NCBI GenBank assembly: GCA_030141605.1
Contig: JAQGDQ010001035.1
Location: forward strand, 1-64,000
Direction of reading: 5' to 3'
DNA from: Tubiluchus corallicola
Lineage: Eukaryota > Priapulida > Priapulimorpha > Priapulimorphida > Tubiluchidae
DNA length: 64,000 bases
The translations under genes and the position numbers were made by a program. This document shows positions 26,201-37,280 of the stretch, one piece after another (within the stretch, counting starts at the first letter, position 1; each line of letters opens with the position of its first letter). Under the pieces are notes generated by a model. It ran no database searches and was not told the origin of the DNA. It saw only the letters and a program-made list of their open reading frames with translations.

Positions 26201-29200
26201 GAACGCTGATTTAATGGATTGTATGTTAAAATTAGGAATGAGTACCCGTCCCCTCACATGCGTTTTATTATTGTGTAGAAGAAAGATATTTAAAGTACAC
26301 TCATAACTCGGTTTGCTGGACAAAAGCGGGAAGAAGTCGGTCTGAATATGCATATTCTCCATTACTAAGCTAATACAGTAGGCTCCATGTATGACACCCA
26401 TGGTAATGTGAAATCAATCGCCTAATTGTATAAAAAACGTCTGGAATGAACCACTCCTATGTAAAAGTATACAAAAACTGTTGGCAATTCTCTCTAATAA
26501 CTCTGTATAATTGTCTCTATATTTGTCACTTGTCACATGCTGACATGCAAGCTACAGACGTGCCGTTACACGCTGCTTGGTTACGCTGATGCAATGATGT
26601 AAACAAAGTGACTGCCCGCCAACTAGCGGCCAGCTTGCGAAACAACAGAGAGTTTTTAACGGTCCAGATTTTGTCTGATTCTTCCAATATCCGTAAAAGT
26701 GAGATATGAGTGTAGTTTTAAATTAATGGACTTATTTGGTTTTACTTGCAATGAGCATTAAATACGTGTTGCTTTTCTTCAAAAAGCGGGCCTTGCTAGG
26801 TTCCTCCTCTGCGTGCTCAAACAGAATTCTTAATCCCCCTTTTGTTTAACTTCTCACATATGCGGGAGCATTGCAAACTGTTCCAATTATATAGGGTCCT
26901 CATATGAATACAGAGCCTGGTTAGTGCTTGGATGGGTAACCGCCTAGGAATACCAGGTGCTGTAGGCTTGCGGGATGCCCACACTGTATCTCGACACTAG
27001 GCGGAGGAGCTGCAAAAGCCGCCAACGGCTAGAGGGCGGAGGAGGTCAAGTGACCCAACGGCCATGTGTAGAGGAGTAAACATTCCAAATCAGGAGTGGA
27101 GCCCCAAAGGCGGACCCGTGCAGCATACTCACTGACTCCGGCAGCTCCTGCAGGCAACCTGGTGCCAAACGTATCGCTCCGCTTTCCTTTGGACTACACC
27201 AGGGAGGAAGAGAGAGGGTTCCTGTTGTCTGGGCAACTCAGGATCTCCATACACCTTGCCCAGGCGTGCGCCCTGGAGACGTTCAAGGATCGGACTCTCT
27301 TGGCGCACATTCCATTGTCTTCCGAGACAGAAGGAAGCCAACAACAATATGAATACAAATCAATAAATGATTGAAATGCCTACCCAGCTATTTGCCTGTA
27401 TACTGCTTCCTGATTGCATAATTGCAAAACTAATGGCGATTGGCTGTAACAAACAGTTCCATTAACTAACTAGCCAGTATCTTAGGCTTATTTTTTCAAG
27501 GTTTATCACACTTCAATATCTAAATACAAAAATATTTAAAATTCTATGTGTAATTCGATTTTTAATTAGGAACAGAACTTCACCTACCTGACAATTTTGT
27601 CCAGAAGTTTGTTCAAAATGTTTCACGTCCTTGTCACCTCTGTTTGTCACGAATTCGACCGTCTCCGGTCCCCAAGGAAACGGGAAGCTGATATTCACAT
27701 AGCTTTTGCCGTCACTGGTTTTCACATCTGATAATTTAAAGCTTGGTGGATTGCAAGCTAACTGAAGAAAATGAGAATAATGTAATAATAGTGTAGCAAT
27801 GAAAAATCATTTTATTTTTAATGAAAAAAAAGAATCGCGTTCACTTTGGAACAGTGAACACCAAATCTACCACAGTGTGAAACAGATATAGAAAACTTAG
27901 ATAATTTTTTGACAAAAGTGGTGGCTCATAGCTAAAATTAGTGGGGGTGATGCTTCAGAAAATTTTTAGATATTGTTTTAATACCATGTAAAAGATAACT
28001 AACATACATAATTTTAACGTTGTAGTTATATTTGAAGAATAGGTGTTGAACGGTCTTGTTTCTTAACTGGAACTTTCTCACGGAGAGACAACTGTGAAAA
28101 ATGAAGCTGTTGTAGTTCACTTACAATCACAGAACTTATTTTTTGGGGGATGCAAAGCGTCCATTATTAAACAATTTATGTTTTAAGCACGCGCGTTAAG
28201 TTTGCATTTTATCACATCCAAGAATGTGACGGTACATGGTACGCACTTGGCATTATTACTGTGTTAGAGAAAGTACTTTCTCTACCTAGCAGCAGATGCT
28301 AGCTTACAGCGTGATATCTCAGACATGTGTGCATGGCTGATTTCTATAATATGTTAAATATAGCAAATACCGCCAACATATCTGCTGTGCCATTACACTT
28401 TAAATTTGCTCCTATATATAACGCCAACTAAGATTACCGCTATTGCACCATATTTAGTGGTATCCCAGACCTGGCATTATAACGAGGTTTGACTGTACAA
28501 GATAAAAAAGTTGTCACTACTCAATTCAAACACTTAAAATTGAAAATTTACACGTTTCAGAGTATATAAACAAGTGAACATCACAGTGATTTCCGCTCTT
28601 ACCTTTCTCCACCAAAGCATGCGGCGACGCTGCCACTGAGCGAACATACGACTTGCAAGTGACGGAACAACAAAATATCGAAGCGACATCTCTTTGTGCT
28701 CATGTGAACTAAACGATCACAAAAATAAAGTCAATATATGCTGTAGATGAAAGAGTCACAATTATCAATTCTTTGAAATAAAACAAAACTATGAAATATA
28801 TGGAATGGACTTAGCTTGAGTAAATTACTAGTAAAACATCAGCAGAATCTTGTAATTTTTTCGTAATGTTACAACCAAATGCGAAAAATTTTTATGCCAT
28901 GCGTAAGATTTTTATTGCGCAAGAAGACCTCATTGTTTTAGATTCTCAGCTGACATTTCCATTACAATGAGGACAACACGAATTTGTCGCAACTGAATAG
29001 CTAAAGGTGGGTTATCTCTGAAAAAGCTATAGTTGGATGGTGAAAGTGCTAAAGTTGGCTGATGAAAGTTAGAGGTGTGCCAAGAAAGTTCATACAACAC
29101 TATGGGCTACAGATACATTTAATGATGAAGTCTCGAACGACGTGCCTTCAACATCCTGTACTAAATGTACTATGATAAGAAAAACCCTTAGTAACCGGTA

Positions 29201-32200
29201 GAGAGTAGTTCATTTGGTAACTGCCACAGGCAGATCATTGTAAGCTTGCATAAGAGCTAAGTAGCCTAACTACATAGAGCGGAGGGAGCCTAACTACCTA
29301 GAGTATCACACCCAGATTGTCACGAACCTCACGAAGAACAATGACGTCTTTCTGTTTTATTATTTGCAGTAAAATAAATGGTACCTTACAGTATTAGTTT
29401 CAGCCCACAATAGAATTGCAAAAAATACTAAGAATGGAAATTTTTAAATACCGTAGGCGCTTCTTATCACCTGAGAATAAATTTGTCTTGAGTTGTGCTA
29501 TCACTTGGTTCTTCAAAGCAAGTTTTGCACTGTGCCAATCCAAAAGGTAGTTTACCATTACTGAGCAAAAGGCTTGGTGAAAAATCCTTTATACATACTG
29601 AAAATACAACAAATCAATTACATTAGTTAAACTTGCATTATTATTTTAGATAAAAAGCAACAAGAAAAACAGAGTAAAAAAGCAGTTATGAACTATAAAA
29701 CCACTGCAAGTAGCTATGTAAATGTTATGCACATACACATTTCCCTACCTATTAAATTTGGTCTTGCCCCTTTAACTGTCATCAGTCATGGGACCAGGTA
29801 GTTGGCCAGGTAGACATTACCTGACATGCAATTCAATTGATACGATGTGAATGTTGTAGTTGATTTCTATTGTTTTTTTTGCAAGTTATAAGTGCCAAAA
29901 CTCAGGGAGACCACATGTAAGTGTCTAATTATGTTTATTGAACTGCTTTATGCTATTAGAACAATTTCGCTGTTATTTTTTTGTATAATTATAGACGAAA
30001 ATCACGTTACCTAATTTAGTAATTTACCTTTATCAAACTTATGTTTTTCATTGAAAACTTATTGCTGTAATTTATTATTACAGATAAAACGACAATTGCT
30101 GCATATTAAACATTTGATGTTCTGGAGTTTAAATGTAGTACAGTAAACAAACTTATTAGTTCTGTAGGACAGAGTTTGATACAATTAAAGTAAGGACTCG
30201 ATGAGTCGGTTTAAATTACAGCTCAATTTGTTCTGTGGAGTTGAGAGATGGTTGTTGATGATAATCATTATTGTTAATGCAAACAGTCTACAGTTGATAA
30301 AGCCAAAACTTACATCACATGCAAAAACAAAATTCATATTTGTTAGCTAAAATCAACCGAATTCTTGCAATAACGCATAATTTTCACGACGTATCATGAA
30401 TGCCAGGGCTGGAACTACATGTGGCAAGCAGGGGGGGGGGCGCAAAAATTTTCTGGGGGGGGGGGAGGCGAGGTATCCGAAGTGGTTAAATAATGGTTAA
30501 GCCAGTTTTAACCCCTTTTATATTGCATGCAGGCCTATAATTAGCACGTGTGTAGGACGGCATAGCGGACAAAGCAATAATGAGAAAATTAACTCTCAGT
30601 TAACCTAACGTTATTAATGTGCCTCTAACTAAATTGTTATTTACAGAAATTTATCACACACAAGTTTTAAGAAAATAATACACTGAAACTACCAAACATT
30701 TTTTTTACCTAATTCTAATTCATATTGAAACTGATTACATGCGAACTGCAATTTTCACTGCAAAAAAATTATTTGTCCGATTTTGCAGGGGGGGGCACAA
30801 ATTTTGACAAGGGGGCGCCCCCCCCTCGCTCCCTCCTAGTTCCGCCCCTGATGAATGTCTTAGTGCCCGGTGTTGCTTCTATTAAACTCGATTGTTCAAA
30901 ACAATCCCCTAACTCACACACAGAAATTAGAAAACAAATATACATTTCCAATGTTGTCACCTGATTATTCAATTTAATTCAGTCCTAATTTATGGTCAAA
31001 ATCAAAACGATGATGACAGATACAACTAGGTACACGGTACGCACGTGGCATTATTACTGTGTTAGAGAAAGTACTTTCTCTACCTAGCAGCAGACGCTAG
31101 CTTACAGCGTGTTATCTCAGACATGTGCGCATGGCTGATTTCTATAATATTAAATATAGCAAATACCGCCAACATATCTGCTGTGCCAAAAGTCTTACAC
31201 GTTAAATGTGCTCCTATATATAACGCCAGCTAAGATCACCGCTATTGCACCATATTTAGTCGTATCCCAGACCTGGCATTATAACGAAGTTTTAACTACT
31301 CAATTCAATTGAAAATTTACACGTTTCAGAGTTTATAAACAAGTTATAAGACAGATACAACTAGGTGATATTGGTCTTTAGCAACACCTCACAGGCCTGC
31401 ACAAAATAAAAAAAACTCACACAAAAGACCATCATTTCAAAAGAGACATCTGTAATGAGGTCACACCTCATTTACTAGAACTCTGTAGGTCTGTAACAGT
31501 GCCTACCATGCACTCAGAGAGAAAGAAGGAAAACAATGCAGAAAATTTCATCAACAAACAAGCTACATGAGTACACTAAAAAAGTTTAATTTTTTTGGTC
31601 CTGGATTCCATGTAGCTACTAATGAACCATAAGGAAACTTTAAAATTGTTGTACTTATCAGCTGTAGTGGATTTTAAGGTGCAACTTACTACTTAATATT
31701 TTTCCAATGTTGAATACTAGATATAATTGCGCATGTGTTAATGATAATGAATTGTCCATTAGTATGAATATCATACATTGACATACATACAACTTAGTAC
31801 CGTATTTTCCCGTGTATAAGAGACCCTTTTTTGCTCAGAATTTTCACTTTAAAAATAAGGGGTCTCTTATACATGGGAGTAAGTCTTTTCAATAAGATGC
31901 ATAAATTGTGACACTAATGATTTTAAAGAAATAAGTGCTCTACAACTGTTTTATTTCGAATAATTATAGTTTCCTTTCAATAAATCTTCTCCATGGCTAA
32001 ATTCTAATGATAAAATTAATGTACCGGGTAAGTTATTATTTTTTTAAATGTCAAAAGAGGACAATGCCATTTTTGAGCAGAGTGACTCCTCTGATGATGA
32101 ACTGGCTGGAATTGCTGAAGGTCTGACTCCAGTTGATGAGAGTGATGAGGAATTTAATGATTTCTATGATGAATAAAGTTATTCATTACCAAAAAACTTT

Positions 32201-34278
32201 TTCCCAGAATTTTTGCCTAAAAAATTGAAGGGGTCTCTTATACACAAGGGTCTCTTATACATGGGAAAATACGGTACTTAATATTTTTCCAATGTTGAAT
32301 ACTAGATATAATTGCACATGTGTCAATGATAATGAATTGTCCATTAGTATGAATATCATACATTGACATGCATGCCGCAAAAACAACAAACTTGGTACTT
32401 GCTGTTGCTGTTGTCAGTGGCGCCGTCTAGTGCACGTGAAGTTCCGTTAGCACTTGAAGTATGACAGCGACGATGTTTAGCGTTGTTCAGGATGGCACCA
32501 TATTCTTCCATGACAGAATCTTCTATTCTGTAAATACTGTCTTCTGCCTTTAGCATAGAAAGCCACCTGCCATACAAAATAACAGGTAAACGATGCGTAA
32601 TGCACCAGATCAGTTTCATCCAGAATCAAGCTTTGATTGTGTTGCAAAAGCCCTGATTAATACAGTAACCTAATATAGATCATCCCTAGGCTTAGCATTG
32701 GAACATTACTAACCAACTGGTCTAGTGACTTGGCTTTTCTGTTTTACGCTCAGAAACTAGCTCAACAAAAATCGATGTATCTTGTCACGATAACCAACTC
32801 ACAGTTTTTTGAAACACGGTCTTTGATGAAATGGTCTAAGAAGAAAGTCATCTTCATCGTTATCGTCATCATCATCATCATCATGGTCATCATCTTCTTC
32901 GTCTCATCATCCTCATCCATATCATTATCACCATCATCATCATCGTTGTCATCTTCTTTGTCTCATCATCCTCATCCATATCATCACTATCATCATCGTC
33001 ATCTTCTTCATCTCATCATCCTCATCCATATCATCATCACCATTATCATCATCATCATCAACATCGTGGTCGTCATAATCATCGTCATCTTCTTCATCTC
33101 ATTATCCTCATCAATATCATCATCATGATCAACATCATCATCAACATCGTGGTCGTCATCATCATCATCATCATCTTCTTCATCTCATCATCCTCATCCA
33201 TATCGTCATCATACTTATTAGAATTTTTCATTCTTTTTGTTACACATTCAATGCCATATTCCTCATTATCATGAAATTAAAACTTTCTGTGAGCACAGGA
33301 CTCGCTTATTTTAAGGTTGTAAGTCTGGAGACAGAAGTTCAGATGATTGCAACTAAAGTTATAACATAACATAAACTCTCTGCTTTCAGACACCAGATCT
33401 ATATAATGGCCCATCACCACGATCCAAATTGTAAGATCACTATTGGTCTTTCGTTTATTAAATGTAATGCATTCAATACGACTTTAATTCTCAGATTCAG
33501 TTTGAATTTAGGTTGCAATATTACCTTAAAAGTAGGAAAAGATATTTCAAAATCTTGCAGTATGGTGCAGGAGCTTATATTTGGAAATCTTGCAGTACGG
33601 TGCAGGAGCTTATATTTGGAAATCTTGTAGTATGGCACAGGAGCTTATATTTGAAAATGTTCTAGCATGGTGCAGGAGCTTATATTTGGAATATTGCAGT
33701 ATGGTGCAGGAGCTTATATTTAGAAATCTTGCAGTGTGGTGCAGGAGCTTATATTTGCAAATCTTGCAGTATGGTGCAGGAGCTTATATTTGGAAATCTT
33801 GCAGTATGGTGCAGGAGCTTATATTTGGAAATTTTGCAGTATGTGCAGGAGCTTATATTTGGAAATCTTGCAGTATGATGCAGGAACTTATATATGGAAA
33901 TCTTGCAGTCTTGAAATCTTATCAAATTTAGAACGTTTAATGGTAGCTTTTAGTGACTTATATCGAGTAAAAAGTTCTGCATTAATGATTGTAGTGTAAA
34001 AACGTCCTTTAAGTAATAATTGAAGTTTTTGGCAAAGATATCGTTGTGCCTTTTCTAAAGCCTGTATCCGCCCCGTAAACTTAACACTTAGCTCCATACT
34101 TACCATTCATAAAGTATATTTTGTCTGAGACTAGACCCAAAGGGTCCATAACGATAGCATCCGACCATGCAGGAATCAACACGAGTTTCAGCAAACTGGA
34201 CATAACCGTGCCGCAAAAGCAAATTCATCAGCTTCGTCATCACTAACCGACTGCAGTTATCACCAATCATAATCGCAC
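23263..34278 (-). CDS. POLG2: DNA polymerase gamma accessory subunit, right copy
   Basis: Second POLG2 copy on the minus strand. Arm exons, in transcription order: 28603-28708, 27588-27761, 25793-25933, 24668-24846, 23824-23920, 23263-23322 (stop). They mirror the left copy with identical lengths. Three further exons lie outside the mirrored part. One at 34104-34278 encodes a segment ending YGPFGSSLRQNILYEW, matching the GFGPLG...EW region of the family. One begins at 32566 (WWLSMLKAEDSIYRIED) with an uncertain 3' end near 32390. One at 29471-29597 contains LPFGLAQ. Phases join cleanly except between the 32566 and 29471-29597 exons, where the donor is unclear or an exon is missing. The initiator exon was not found upstream (above 34278). 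One amino-acid difference from the left copy was seen: VKTS here versus VKTR there. Confidence 0.88.
23978..24578 (+). mobile_element. 5S rRNA-derived SINE, long subtype (right arm)
   Basis: Mirror of 4281-4880, including the appended fragment at its 5' side (23978-24028), then the 5S head and long-type body ending in a CAA-rich tail. Confidence 0.8.
25083..25132. repeat. GTAA tetranucleotide microsatellite (right arm)
   Basis: Complement of the array at 3728-3776. Confidence 0.85.
26913..27346 (+). mobile_element. 5S rRNA-derived SINE, 5'-truncated (right arm)
   Basis: Mirror of 1510-1943, also 434 bp. The same 11-bp target duplication is at 26902-26912 and 27347-27357. Sharing the insertion shows that the SINE was present before the arms separated. 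Confidence 0.85.
28231..28577 (+). repeat. Interspersed repeat, about 350 bp (right-arm copy)
   Basis: Mirror of the left-arm copy and close relative of 31029-31347. It shares the core with the doubled AGAAAGTACTTTCTCT palindrome. Confidence 0.6.
29598..30395. other. POLG2 intron, no other feature
   Basis: AT-rich intronic DNA upstream of the 29471-29597 exon (minus strand). Possibly hides a small missed POLG2 exon. No repeat recognised apart from short poly-T runs. Confidence 0.4.
30404..30850. mobile_element. hAT-like MITE with G/C-rich ends
   Basis: 447-bp element with inverted ends CAGGGCTGGAACTA and (opposite strand) CAGGGGCGGAACTA, each followed by long G runs. 8-bp flanks ATGAATGC (30396-30403) and ATGAATGT (30851-30858) fit a hAT-style target duplication. 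No transposase. It lies in the POLG2 intron. Confidence 0.7.
31029..31347 (+). repeat. Interspersed repeat, third copy
   Basis: Related to 28231-28577 with scattered substitutions and small indels. The edge TIR-like segment is degraded. It lies in the POLG2 intron between the 32566 and 29471-29597 exons. Confidence 0.6.
31691..31797. repeat. Direct repeat flanking a MITE, copy 1
   Basis: About 100 bp starting ACTTAATATTTTTCC, repeated at 32276-32397 with few differences. The two copies bracket the MITE at 31800-32274. Confidence 0.8.
31800..32274. mobile_element. TA-flanked pogo/mariner-like deletion element
   Basis: 475-bp element with inverted ends CCGTATTTTCCCGTGTATAA and, on the other strand, CCGTATTTTCCCATGTATAA, flanked by TA on both sides. 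The sub-terminal GGGTCTCTTATAC motif repeats near both ends. Inside, 32048-32176 (+) is a 42-codon acidic ORF ending in EEFNDFYDE. Acidic C-termini are common in pogo/Tigger-type transposases, so this looks like an internally deleted copy keeping the transposase tail; that last step is inference. Confidence 0.75.
32276..32397. repeat. Direct repeat flanking a MITE, copy 2
   Basis: Second copy of the roughly 100-bp unit. Its distal end reaches the putative 3' splice end of the POLG2 exon that begins at 32566. Confidence 0.8.
32848..33215. repeat. CAT/CTT-rich minisatellite
   Basis: Imperfect units containing TCTTCTTCATCTCATCATCC and TCATCCATATCATCATC, repeated about five times between POLG2 exons. 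Confidence 0.85.
33552..33907. repeat. 35-bp tandem repeat, about ten units
   Basis: Unit ATCTTGCAGTATGGTGCAGG + AGCTTATATTTGGAA, about ten copies with substitutions and one shortened unit. Each unit contains a CAG/GCAGG acceptor-like motif on the + strand. It lies between POLG2 exons at 34104 and 32566 (minus strand). Confidence 0.9.
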
Positions 34279-34374
34279 CTGCAAAGATAAAAGCAGATTC
34301 TGCTTCTTAATACGTCAAAGCAGCATATAAGCATAGCACGAATATGAGTATGTCTGGCTAATATTTTTTCACTG

Positions 34375-34915
34375 CTACGGCCATATCACGTTGAAAACAC
34401 CGGTTCTCGTCTGATCACCGAAGTTAAGCAATGTAGAGCCTGGTTAGCACTTGGATGGGTGACTGCCTAGGAATACCAGGTGCTGCAGGCTTGCGGAATG
34501 CCCACACTGTATCTTGACACTAGGCAGAGGAGCTGCACAAGCAGCCAACGGCTAGAGGACGGAGGAGGTCAAGTGACTCAACGGCCATGTGTAGAGGAGT
34601 AAACCTTCCAAATCAGGAGTGGAGCCCCGAAGACGGACCAGTGCAGCATGCTCACTGACTCCGGCAGCTCCTGCAGCCAACCTGATGCCAAACGTATCGC
34701 TCCGTTTTCTTTGGACTACACTGGGGCAGAAGAGAGGGGGTTCCTGTTGTCTGAGCAACTCAGGATCTTCATACACCTTGCCTAGGCGTGCACCCTGGAG
34801 ACGTTCAAGGATCACACTGCTTAGCCACAGTCGACGCTGCAGCTCCATCAATGTGATCAATAACTGACTCTCTTGGCGCACACTCCATTGTCTTTCGAGA
34901 CAGAAGGATGCCAAC
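34375..34915 (+). mobile_element. 5S rRNA-derived SINE, long subtype
   Basis: Sense-strand copy beginning CTACGGCCATATCACGTTGA with the whole 5S-like head (about 34375-34492). It continues through the family body and ends GAAGGATGCCAACA. It contains the roughly 50-bp internal segment. No clear target duplication was found. It lies about 100 bp upstream of the POLG2 exon at 34104-34278, so probably in the preceding intron or the upstream region. Confidence 0.88.
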
Positions 34916-35195
34916 ATATCATTTTTTTGCCACATTGACAGCTGCGACCCTACCCTGGGATCCTCACTTCAACTGTTTTGCAGTCCGCTGAATCGTGAGG
35001 TTTCGCTTATTCACTGATGCACTCATTGCACATGCAGAACACAGTAGTACAATTTTCTGATATCACCCAATATGCGGATGACACCACAATTTAAGTAAGT
35101 CACAGAAAATTAAATATAGCAAAACAATATTTAGAGCAAGACGTTGCCAATATTAACGCTGCTTTTAACCACTTCAATTTAGAAATGAACGAGAG

Positions 35196-36346
35196 TAAAA
35201 CAGAATTTATGGTTTTATCTCCATTTACTAATGATACTAACTACATAACTTTACAAGTGATAAAACAGAATTTATGGTTTTACCTCCATTTACTAATGAT
35301 ACTAACTACATAACTTTACAAGTGATAAAACAGAATTTATGGTTTTATCTCCATTTACTAATGATACTAACTACATAACTTTACAAGTGATAAAACAGAA
35401 TTTATGGTTTTATCTCCATTTACTAATGATACTAACTGCATAACTTTACAAGTGATAAAACAGAATTTATGGTTTTATCTCCATTTACTAATGATACTAA
35501 CTGCATAACTTTACAAGCGATAAAACAGTATTTATGGTTTTATCTCCATTTACTAATGATACTAACTGCATAACTTTACAAGCGATAAAACAGAATTTAT
35601 GGTTTTATCTCCATTTACTAATGATACTAACTACATAACTTTACAAGCGATAAAACAGAATTTATGGTTTTATTTCCATTTACTAATGATACTAACTACA
35701 TAACTTTACAAGCGATAAAACAGAATTTATGGTTTTATCTCCATTTACTAATGATACTAACTGCATAACTTTACAAGTGATAAAACAGAATTTATGGTTT
35801 TATCTCCATTTACTAATGATACTAACTGCATAACTTTACAAGCGATAAAACAGAATTTATGGTTTTATCTCCATTTACTAATGATACTAACTACATAACT
35901 TTACAAGTGATAAAACAGAATTTATGGTTTTATCTCCATTTACTAATGATACTAACTGCATAACTTTACAAGTGATAAAACAGAATTTATGGTTTTATCT
36001 CCATTTACTAATGATACTAACTGCATAACTTTACAAGCGATAAAACAGAATTTATGGTTTTATCTCCATTTACTAATGATACTAACTGCATAACTTTACA
36101 AGCGATAAAACAGAATTTACGGTTTTATCTCCATTTACTAATGATACTAACTACATAACTTTACAAGCGATAAAACAGAATTTATGGTTTTATTTCCATT
36201 TACTAATGATACTAACTACATAACTTTACAAGTGATAAAACAGAATTTATGGTTTTATCTCCATTTACTAATGATACTAACTACATAACTTTACAAGTGA
36301 TAAAACAGAATTTATGGATTTATCTCCATTTACTAATGATACTAAC
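35196..36346 (+). repeat. 65-bp tandem repeat, about 17-18 units, from RT coding sequence
   Basis: Unit begins TAAAACAGAATTTATGGTTT and is 65 bp long at every spacing checked. The first unit is part of the reverse transcriptase reading frame (KTEFMVLSPF), so a coding piece was amplified in place. Because 65 is not a multiple of three, each unit shifts the frame. Units differ at a few recurring positions (ACTACA/ACTGCA, AGTGA/AGCGA). Confidence 0.95.
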
Positions 36347-36459
36347 TACGTAGTTCCTCCTTATCTATATGGTTGCAAATTCTTTCATAATACAAAAAGG
36401 GAGCAATTTATTAAACTAAATATTTTGCAAAATTATGTCCTCAAGTTAATATCTGGGTT

Positions 36460-36519
36460 ATATATATATATATATATATATATGCAATATATATGTAAGA
36501 TATTATATAATATCTGGGT

Positions 36520-36555
<36 letters not shown>

Positions 36556-36560
36556 ATATA

Positions 36561-36606
<46 letters not shown>
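36460..36606. repeat. TA dinucleotide microsatellites
   Basis: Three TA runs separated by short unique pieces; the segment ATATCTGGGTTA appears on both sides of the first run. They interrupt the C-terminal region of the LINE remnant. Confidence 0.9.
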
Positions 36607-36609
<3 letters not shown>

Positions 36610-37280
36610 TAAATATATTCATTTAAATCAACAAGTAAATCAAGATTATCGATAACTGCATTAAAGCAATAACTGAAAATTATTAGAAACCCACTGCGAC
36701 TATCAAACACTAATATTTTTATATAAATACATAAATAAAATAAATATATCTTTCAGGAATAATGAATTTCAACATCTTCGAAATCCAACACTAAACTCTC
36801 GTACTGGTAATCCATTGCAAATTAGAACTAACAACAAATACAGAAATAATTCTTTATCAAAACAAGCTATATCATTATGGAATATTTATCTGAAAGAAGT
36901 TAAAGATTCAACAACTTCATCTAGCTTTAAAACAAAATTAAAAAAATACGTTTGAATATCCTAGATTTGAATATCCTGCATACCAAAACAACAATATTTA
37001 TATACAGAATGATTACGTTTTTCTCCCGCCCATAATCTTGTAAAATCAAAATGTTTTAATGTAAATGTGATTATATGTTGTTCATATATAAAATGATTTA
37101 TTTAGTATCAGTATGTCGCAAATGTCAGTTCACTGTGTTTCTAGTGATAGTTCTGCACCTGAAGCATTTGTCTTTTTACAGTGTTTTAATACGCTGATGA
37201 ATGCCATATACAAATGTAATTTTTTTATTAAAATTTATTGCGTTCAAAATTTTTATAAAACAAATAACGATTTTATATAC

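Larger units (their letters stand above)
14990..28862 (-). repeat. Right arm of giant inverted repeat
   Basis: Reverse complement of bases 1-13612. Differences visible by eye include single substitutions, a roughly 30-bp insertion near 19314-19349, a shorter homopolymer near 19663 (poly-C versus poly-G near 9187) and a longer CAA/CAG array. The region after 28862 cannot be compared because the window begins at the matching point of the left arm. The real repeat may therefore extend beyond both limits. Confidence 0.95.
34934..36955 (+). pseudogene. Decayed non-LTR retrotransposon reverse transcriptase
   Basis: Fragments of a LINE-type polymerase. Near 35071-35097 the frame reads QYADDTTI, the YADD catalytic box, followed by a stop. 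35130-35240 reads LEQDVANINAAFNHFNLEMN then ESKTEFM, the segment that follows YADD in Jockey/CR1-type enzymes. After the tandem array, 36347-36460 reads KLNILQNYVLKLISG. The tail at 36757-36954 contains SLSKQAISLWN and ends SSSFKTKLKKYV before a stop, as LINE C-termini do. Stops and a large internal expansion make it non-functional. Family beyond the Jockey/CR1-like group is not resolved. Confidence 0.75.

Noticed and set aside
34375-34492. Functional 5S rRNA gene
   Set aside because: The 5S-like part is fused to a SINE body, has substitutions relative to 5S consensus, lacks a T-run terminator after the 3' end and recurs as dispersed copies.
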